A DNA stretch of 11,698 nt. Origin: Clostridiaceae bacterium UBA5444 (GTDB lineage: Bacteria; Bacillota; Clostridia; Clostridiales; Oxobacteraceae). The notes under the pieces were generated by a model. That model was not told the origin of the DNA. It did no database searches and saw only the letters and a program-made list of their open reading frames with translations. Shown piece by piece: positions 7,372 through 11,698 of this stretch (its first letter is position 1; every line of letters begins with the position of its first letter). Both the position numbers and the translations under genes were made by a program. The stretch is from contig DIRE01000027.1 of the NCBI GenBank assembly GCA_002426575.1, forward strand, positions 9,216-20,913, read 5' to 3'.

Positions 7372-7405
7372 ATGATATATGTAGAATTAAAGAGTTTTTA
7401 ATTTG

Positions 7406-7516
7406 CTATTTTCCAGATATGAATCTATACACATTAGGAGAATAGGATAGGCAAATACTCAATTTATTACACATACCATCACCCCCACTGTCACTACTTC
7501 CGGCTCCAGAATCCAT
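7406..7516 (-). CDS. 36-residue small protein or leader peptide between M-box and mgtA
   Basis: ATG (7516-7514) to TAG (7408-7406). The first 15 residues, MDSGAGSSDSGGGDG, are Gly/Ser/Asp-rich and acidic. The remainder is mixed, with two cysteines (C16, C22), and ends in FISGK; there is no membrane segment. Support for translation: GGAGGTGG (7528-7521) with its core seven bases before the ATG, the same octamer and spacing as at mgtA. It lies 27 bases after the riboswitch terminator, so it is made only when the terminator is read through, that is, at low Mg2+. I do not recognise the family. It could be a regulatory leader peptide, analogous in position to MgtL/MgtP of enterobacteria, or a small partner of the pump. 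The alternative is a chance frame with a good ribosome binding site. Confidence 0.55.
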   Translation of the reverse strand: MDSGAGSSDSGGDGMCNKLSICLSYSPNVYRFISGK

Positions 7517-7520
7517 TCTC

Positions 7521-7528
7521 CCACCTCC
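7521..7528 (-). promoter_or_regulatory. Ribosome binding site of the 36-codon frame
   Basis: GGAGGTGG, embedded in TTTGGAGGTGG, an 11-mer shared with the mgtA ribosome binding site. This is the main evidence that the small frame is translated. Confidence 0.65.
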
Positions 7529-7554
7529 AAATACAAAAATAAAAGTAAAACAGT

Positions 7555-7590
7555 AAAAAGCCTTTACCAAAACTTAAACAAGGTAAAGGC
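7555..7590 (-). terminator. Riboswitch-controlled intrinsic terminator
   Basis: On the minus strand GCCTTTACC (7590-7582) pairs perfectly with GGTAAAGGC (7568-7560) over 9 bp, with a 13-base loop and then five U (7559-7555). It directly follows the M-box aptamer and precedes the first reading frame, the layout of transcriptional attenuation. Its loop and two stem bases are shared with the antiterminator. Confidence 0.88.
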
Positions 7591-7623
7591 ATAAATACCC
7601 TATTAGTCTCGTTCAAGTTTTGG
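7567..7623 (-). promoter_or_regulatory. Antiterminator helix of the M-box expression platform
   Basis: CCAAAACTTGAACGAG (7623-7608) can pair over 16 bp, with two G-U pairs, with CTTGTTTAAGTTTTGG (7582-7567). This uses up the terminator loop and the GG of its 3' arm, and also takes CGAG (7611-7608), which otherwise would pair with CTCG (7750-7747) to close the aptamer. The two folds are therefore mutually exclusive. Confidence 0.75.
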
Positions 7624-7756
7624 CTTTATAGGGCATTAAAGCTGTATTAGGTAATGCCTTAACCTTCGGCAAAACCTGCTAACCTGTTCAGAGTGTCTCC
7701 ACCCTTTTACGGCAACAGCCTACATCCTTATAGTAACCTCACCTACCGAGGTATAA
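7595..7756 (-). promoter_or_regulatory. M-box (ykoK leader) magnesium riboswitch
   Basis: The minus strand carries the conserved 5' M-box core GGTAGGTGAGG (7747-7737), then CTATAAGGATGTAGG and GCTGTTGCC (7719-7711), a GAGACACTCTGAACAGG segment, and near the 3' end CAGCTTTAATGCC. These match my memory of the M-box consensus in order and spacing; I could not run a covariance search. The closing helix can form from CTCG (7750-7747) with CGAG (7611-7608), strengthened by ATACCT (7754-7749) with GGGTAT (7600-7595) as an alternative. The M-box binds Mg2+ and, in Firmicutes, switches off transcription at high Mg2+. The terminator just downstream and mgtA after it fit exactly. Confidence 0.88.
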
Positions 7757-7771
7757 ACATGTTACAATCTT

Positions 7772-7800
7772 ATATTATGACTATTCTTACTAAATGTCAA
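7772..7800 (-). promoter_or_regulatory. Promoter of the M-box/mgtA transcript
   Basis: A perfect -35 box TTGACA (7800-7795), a 17-base spacer and TAATAT (7777-7772). The start is expected near 7765, some 10-15 bases before the aptamer. It sits 10 bases after the stop codon of the upstream gene, with no terminator between, so the riboswitch can also attenuate read-through from that gene. Confidence 0.85.
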
Positions 7801-7810
7801 CCTTTTAGCA

Positions 7811-10800
7811 TTAAAACCCATCAGCAGCGCCAGTAATAACACTTCCAACAGTGTTATTCATATTATTACTATTACTATCGCCATCATTCTCATTATCCTT
7901 ACCATCTTTATTTTCATCTAAGTTTTTAAATGCACTAGATAGCATAAGCTTTATCCTGTTTAATTGATTTACTTCACTTGCTCCAGGGTCATAATCTATT
8001 GCTGAAATATTTGCCTTAGGATACATCTCTTTTAATGCTTTTATTACACCCTTTCCAGTAATATGGTTAGGTAAACATGCAAAAGGCTGAACGCAGACTA
8101 TATTATATACACCACTTTCAATTAGCTCAATCATCTCTGCAGTAAGCAGCCATCCCTCTCCAGCTTGATTGCCTAATGAAAGTACTGGTGATACAATTTT
8201 ACCTAAATTATATATTGTTGTAGGTGGTGTAAATCTTTTGCTCTTTTTTAGTGCAGCTTTCATACCTTTTCTGTAGTACTCTAAATATTTAATTGCAATA
8301 TCTCCTACAGCCTTATTTAATTTTCTTTTGCCAAGATATCTGTACTTATAATCTTCATTATAAGCACAATATAGCAAAAAACCTGTAAGGTCAGGAACCA
8401 CAACTTCTGCACCTTCACTTTCGAGTGTTTCTATAAGATTGTTATTAGCTGTAGGATGGTATTTAACAAGTATTTCCCCAACTAACCCTACTCTAGGCTT
8501 TTTAATGTCTTTAAGTGGTAAGTTGTCAAATTCATCTACAATTTGCTTTATATTTCTTCTGTATGTTCTTTTATTTCCATCCTTTACACTTTCTATGCAC
8601 TTGTCTACCCATTTATTATACAGCTCATTTGCAGAATCCTTGTCCCTTTCATAAGGTCTAACCCTATATAATACATTAGAAAGCAAATCTCCATACATAA
8701 TTGCCATGGTGCACTTACTTGCTAGTCCCATGGAGTACTTAAATCCAGGGTTGCTTTCAAGCCCTGAAGGACTAACTGAAATAACAGGTACCTGTCCAAA
8801 ACCTGCATCTTTTAATGCCTTCCTTAAAAAGGCTATATAATTTGATGCTCTGCATACCCCACCCGTTTGAGTCATCATAATTGAAGTATTATTTAAATCA
8901 TATTTGCCAGACTTTAATGCCTCTATAAACTGTCCCACTACTATTATTGAAGGATAGCAGGCATCATTATTTACATACCTTAACCCTTCATCTATACAAG
9001 CTTTGTCTACTGATGGAAGTATTTCTATGTTATATCCACATGTATTTACTGCTTCCTCTAGAAACTGAAAATGTATAGGTGACATTTGTGGAATCAAAAT
9101 AGTATGTTCTTTTCTCATATCCTCTGTAAACACAACCCTTTTAGCTGGAGAATTTCTCACTTTATGCTTTATACCATTTTTATCTCTCTCTTCCATGGCA
9201 GCTTTCAATGAACGCAAACGTATTTTTGCTGCTCCAAGGTTGTTTACTTCATCTATCTTTAAAGCAGTATACATTTTATTGTTGTTATTTAATATTTCCT
9301 GAACCTGATCACAGGTTACAGCATCAAGGCCACATCCAAAAGAGTTTAATTGAACAAGTTCTAAATCATCTCTTTTAGCTACAAAACTTGCAGCTGCATA
9401 AAGCCTAGAATGATATGTCCACTGATCCACCACTCTAAGAGGTCTTTGAACATCTGCCAAATGTGCAACAGAGTCCTCAGTTAAAACAGCCATGCCAAGA
9501 GTGTTTATAAGGCTTGCTATTCCATGATTTATCTCTGGGTCTATATGGTAAGGACGGCCTGCAAGCACTATACCCTTTTTGCCTTCTTTTTCAAGTAGTC
9601 TTAGGGTTTCTTCTCCTTTTTGCACTATATCCTTCTTTACATTCTCTCTTTCTACCCAAGCTTTATCTACTGCATTATCTATCTCTCTCTTGCTTATACC
9701 AAATTCCTCAAACGCTTTATAAAGCCCTTCTTTAAGTGCATCTTTATTATCAAGAGATAAGAAAGGATTCATAAACTTAACATTATTTTCTTTTAACTCT
9801 TCCATATTATTTTTTATTGTCTCAGGGTATGATGCTACAATTGGGCAGTTAAGATGATTATTAGCATCTTTTTGTTCCTTTTCCTCATAAAATATACAAG
9901 GATAAAATATAAATTTAACTCCCCTATTTATTAAATCCATAACATGACCATGAGCAAGCTTTCCAGGGTAGCATACAGACTCTGATGGTATTGTGCCTAT
10001 TCCCATTTCATACACTGCTCTTGATGATCTTCTAGATATTAAAACTCTAAATTTAAGTTCTGTAAAAAATGTAAACCAAAATGGATAGTTCTCATACATA
10101 TTTAGCACCCTTGGAATTCCAACTTCTCCTCTAGCTGCATCATCTTTACTTAGTGGTTTATATCTAAATGTTCTATTATATTTATATTCATAAAGGTTTG
10201 GCAGACCTTGTTTTGATACATCTACTCCTGCTCCCTTTTCGCATCTGTTGCCTGATATATATTCTCTTCCATCAGAAAAATGGTTTACTGTAAGCAGGCA
10301 GTTGTTTCCGCAAAGTCCACATCTTCTCATGGAGGTTTCAAATGAAAACTTCTCTAACTCTTCCTTTACAAGCAGTTTGCTCTCATATCCATCCTTGTAA
10401 TTTTCTTTAGCTATAATTGCAGCACCTAATGCTCCCATAAGTCCTGCAATATCTGGTCTTACAGCCTCTCTCCCCGAAATAAGCTCAAAGCTTCTAAGTA
10501 CTGCATCATTATAGAATGTACCACCCTGTACAACTATATTTTTTCCAAGCTCTTTTGGATTTCTTATTTTAATAACCTTAAAAAGGGCATTTTTTATTAC
10601 AGAATAAGTAATCCCTGCAGAAATATCTCCAACAGTGGCACCTTCTTTTTGTGCTTGTTTTACCATTGAATTCATAAAAACTGTACATCTAGAGCCAAGA
10701 TCAACAGGATTTTCAGCTAAAAGGCCCAATTCCAAAAATTCTTTTACACCCATATCAATAGAATGAGCAAAAGTTTCAATAAAAGAGCCACATCCTGAAG

Positions 10801-11698
10801 AGCATGCTTCATTTAATAATATACTTTCAATTGCACCATCTTTTATTTTCATGCACTTCATATCTTGTCCACCTATATCCAATATGAAATCCACATCCGG
10901 TAAAAATAACTTTGCAGCTTTATAATGGGCTATAGTCTCAACTTCACCTACATCAACCCCAAGAGCCGCCTTAATAAGTTCTTCCCCATAACCTGTTATT
11001 GCCGAATTTCTAATAACTGCACCTTCAGGAAGCTTACTATATATATCTTTTAGTATTTCAACGGTCAAATTAAGAGGATTCCCTTTGTTATTGCCATAGT
11101 ATGAATAAAGCATCCTATTGTCTTTATCCATTAAAACGGCTTTAGTGGTGGTAGAACCTGCGTCTATACCTAAAAAGTAATCTCCTTTATAACTTTTTAA
11201 GTCTCCTCTTTTTATACTAGATACACTATGTTTTGCCCTAAATTCATTTAATTCTTCCTCATCCTTAAATAAAGGCCTAAGCTTATGAGAGTCATCTATT
11301 GATGCATTTTCTGCTCTAAGTAGTCTCTCCATTAAAGAGCTAAATGGTATTGACTCCGTATTTTTAGATGCAATTGCAGCCCCAAGTGCTACAAATAATT
11401 GTGCTTCTTTAGGAACTATAGTTTGTTCGTCTTTTAATTTAAGTGTTTTTACAAACCTTTTGCGAAGCTCCGGAAGAAAGTGGAGCGGGCCTCCCAAAAA
11501 TGCCACGTTCCCCCTTATGGGCCTGCCACATGCAAGACCACTTATAGTCTGATTGACAATAGATTGAAAAATAGAGGCTGCTATATCCTCTTTTGATGCC
11601 CCCTGATTTAATAAGGCCTGTATGTCTGTTTTTGCAAAAACACCACATCTTGATGCTATTGGGTAAATTGCCCTATGCTTTTTTGAAAGCTCATTTAA
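7811..11698 (-). CDS. Giant acyl-CoA dehydratase activase-related protein, N-terminus beyond the right edge
   Basis: The frame is open from the right edge to TAA at 7811: 1295 visible residues of a protein that is usually about 1400. Numbering from the first visible codon: the C-terminal half of a first BcrAD/BadFG ATPase module (SRCGVF, C18; FLGGPL at 67-72); a complete second module with GIDAGSTTTK (177-186), TGYGE (235-239), DIGGQD (274-279) and cluster cysteines C299 and C338, whose 39-residue spacing equals C127/C166 of the HgdC activator; a Cys knot C460, C463, C467, C486; then CoA-enzyme-activase and HgdB-like regions with further cysteines (C576, C914, C949, C1208). Such proteins couple ATP hydrolysis to low-potential electron transfer; the substrate of this long form is not known. 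The tail (about 1257-1295) is Asn/Asp/Gly-rich and looks disordered. The GTG at 11506 is not the start, because homology continues upstream. Confidence 0.9.
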   Translation of the reverse strand, partial: LNELSKKHRAIYPIASRCGVFAKTDIQALLNQGASKEDIAASIFQSIVNQTISGLACGRPIRGNVAFLGGPLHFLPELRKRFVKTLKLKDEQTIVPKEAQLFVALGAAIASKNTESIPFSSLMERLLRAENASIDDSHKLRPLFKDEEELNEFRAKHSVSSIKRGDLKSYKGDYFLGIDAGSTTTKAVLMDKDNRMLYSYYGNNKGNPLNLTVEILKDIYSKLPEGAVIRNSAITGYGEELIKAALGVDVGEVETIAHYKAAKLFLPDVDFILDIGGQDMKCMKIKDGAIESILLNEACSSGCGSFIETFAHSIDMGVKEFLELGLLAENPVDLGSRCTVFMNSMVKQAQKEGATVGDISAGITYSVIKNALFKVIKIRNPKELGKNIVVQGGTFYNDAVLRSFELISGREAVRPDIAGLMGALGAAIIAKENYKDGYESKLLVKEELEKFSFETSMRRCGLCGNNCLLTVNHFSDGREYISGNRCEKGAGVDVSKQGLPNLYEYKYNRTFRYKPLSKDDAARGEVGIPRVLNMYENYPFWFTFFTELKFRVLISRRSSRAVYEMGIGTIPSESVCYPGKLAHGHVMDLINRGVKFIFYPCIFYEEKEQKDANNHLNCPIVASYPETIKNNMEELKENNVKFMNPFLSLDNKDALKEGLYKAFEEFGISKREIDNAVDKAWVERENVKKDIVQKGEETLRLLEKEGKKGIVLAGRPYHIDPEINHGIASLINTLGMAVLTEDSVAHLADVQRPLRVVDQWTYHSRLYAAASFVAKRDDLELVQLNSFGCGLDAVTCDQVQEILNNNNKMYTALKIDEVNNLGAAKIRLRSLKAAMEERDKNGIKHKVRNSPAKRVVFTEDMRKEHTILIPQMSPIHFQFLEEAVNTCGYNIEILPSVDKACIDEGLRYVNNDACYPSIIVVGQFIEALKSGKYDLNNTSIMMTQTGGVCRASNYIAFLRKALKDAGFGQVPVISVSPSGLESNPGFKYSMGLASKCTMAIMYGDLLSNVLYRVRPYERDKDSANELYNKWVDKCIESVKDGNKRTYRRNIKQIVDEFDNLPLKDIKKPRVGLVGEILVKYHPTANNNLIETLESEGAEVVVPDLTGFLLYCAYNEDYKYRYLGKRKLNKAVGDIAIKYLEYYRKGMKAALKKSKRFTPPTTIYNLGKIVSPVLSLGNQAGEGWLLTAEMIELIESGVYNIVCVQPFACLPNHITGKGVIKALKEMYPKANISAIDYDPGASEVNQLNRIKLMLSSAFKNLDENKDGKDNENDGDSNSNNMNNTVGSVITGAADGF

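Larger units (their letters stand above)
7179..7405 (-). other. Long AU-rich leader between the 36-codon frame and mgtA
   Basis: About 230 bases with no reading frame of note. It holds a perfect 16-bp palindrome (7356-7371) and an 8-bp hairpin (7248-7269). Weak promoter-like pairs exist, such as TTGCAT with TATGTA 17 bases apart, but none is convincing. It is therefore most simply the rest of the riboswitch-controlled leader. Confidence 0.6.

Noticed and set aside
8439..9735. Plus-strand frames of 71 and 73 codons inside the large activase gene
   Set aside because: They are antisense shadows of conserved dehydratase-like regions, with no ribosome binding site.
11504..11506. GTG at 11506 as start of the large activase
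   Set aside because: The frame is open upstream for 64 more codons, with clear BcrAD/BadFG module sequence (SRCGVF, ISGLACGRPIRGN), so the true start is outside the window.
11439..11648. 69-codon minus-strand frame beginning MWCFCKNRHTG
   Set aside because: It is an out-of-frame shadow; the homologous frame of the large activase runs through the same bases to the right edge without a stop.
1..11698. CRISPR array, insertion sequence, phage or toxin-antitoxin module
   Set aside because: No regularly spaced repeats, transposase motifs, terminal inverted repeats or paired small genes were seen on either strand.

Overview
The window looks like a chromosomal segment of an AT-rich, low-GC Gram-positive anaerobe, most likely class Clostridia. 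The reasons are the base composition (roughly one third G+C by eye), strong GGAGG-type ribosome binding sites, near-consensus SigA promoters, an M-box magnesium riboswitch, and a giant acyl-CoA dehydratase activase-type iron-sulfur protein typical of strict anaerobes. I could not assign a genus. Every gene I can support lies on the minus strand, so transcription runs from right to left.

Right to left: (1) 11698-7811 is the C-terminal 1295 residues of a very large tandem BcrAD/BadFG-type ATPase (2-hydroxyacyl-CoA dehydratase activator-related). Its N-terminus lies beyond the right edge. (2) 7800-7179 is an elaborate leader for a magnesium P-type ATPase: a consensus promoter, an M-box aptamer, a mutually exclusive antiterminator/terminator pair, a previously uncalled 36-codon reading frame with an excellent ribosome binding site, and about 230 nt of AU-rich leader with two small palindromes. 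(3) 7178-4530 is mgtA, the Mg2+-importing P-type ATPase. (4) 4453-489 is a two-gene unit with a 4-base ATGA overlap: an SbcD/YhaO-like metallophosphoesterase and an SbcC/Rad50/YhaN-like ATPase. The ATPase carries a transmembrane hairpin where classical Rad50/SbcC has its zinc hook. (5) 439-247 is a tRNA-Leu(GAG) gene with its own promoter and intrinsic terminator. (6) 228-1 holds a strong hairpin, a consensus promoter overlapped by a 20-bp near-palindrome (probable operator), and the first 21 codons of a gene that leaves the window.

Functionally, magnesium uptake is controlled by an ON-at-low-Mg2+ attenuator. The nuclease/ATPase pair probably acts in DNA end or hairpin processing, possibly at the membrane. 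There is no convincing terminator between mgtA and the nuclease gene, so some co-transcription is possible. The large activase is a separate redox function. I saw no mobile element, CRISPR array or phage gene.

The most interesting unexplained items are the 36-codon frame between the M-box and mgtA, the membrane-hairpin Rad50-like ATPase, the G7 tract at the nuclease/ATPase junction where a -1 slip would fuse the two proteins, and the palindromic operator at the left-end promoter.
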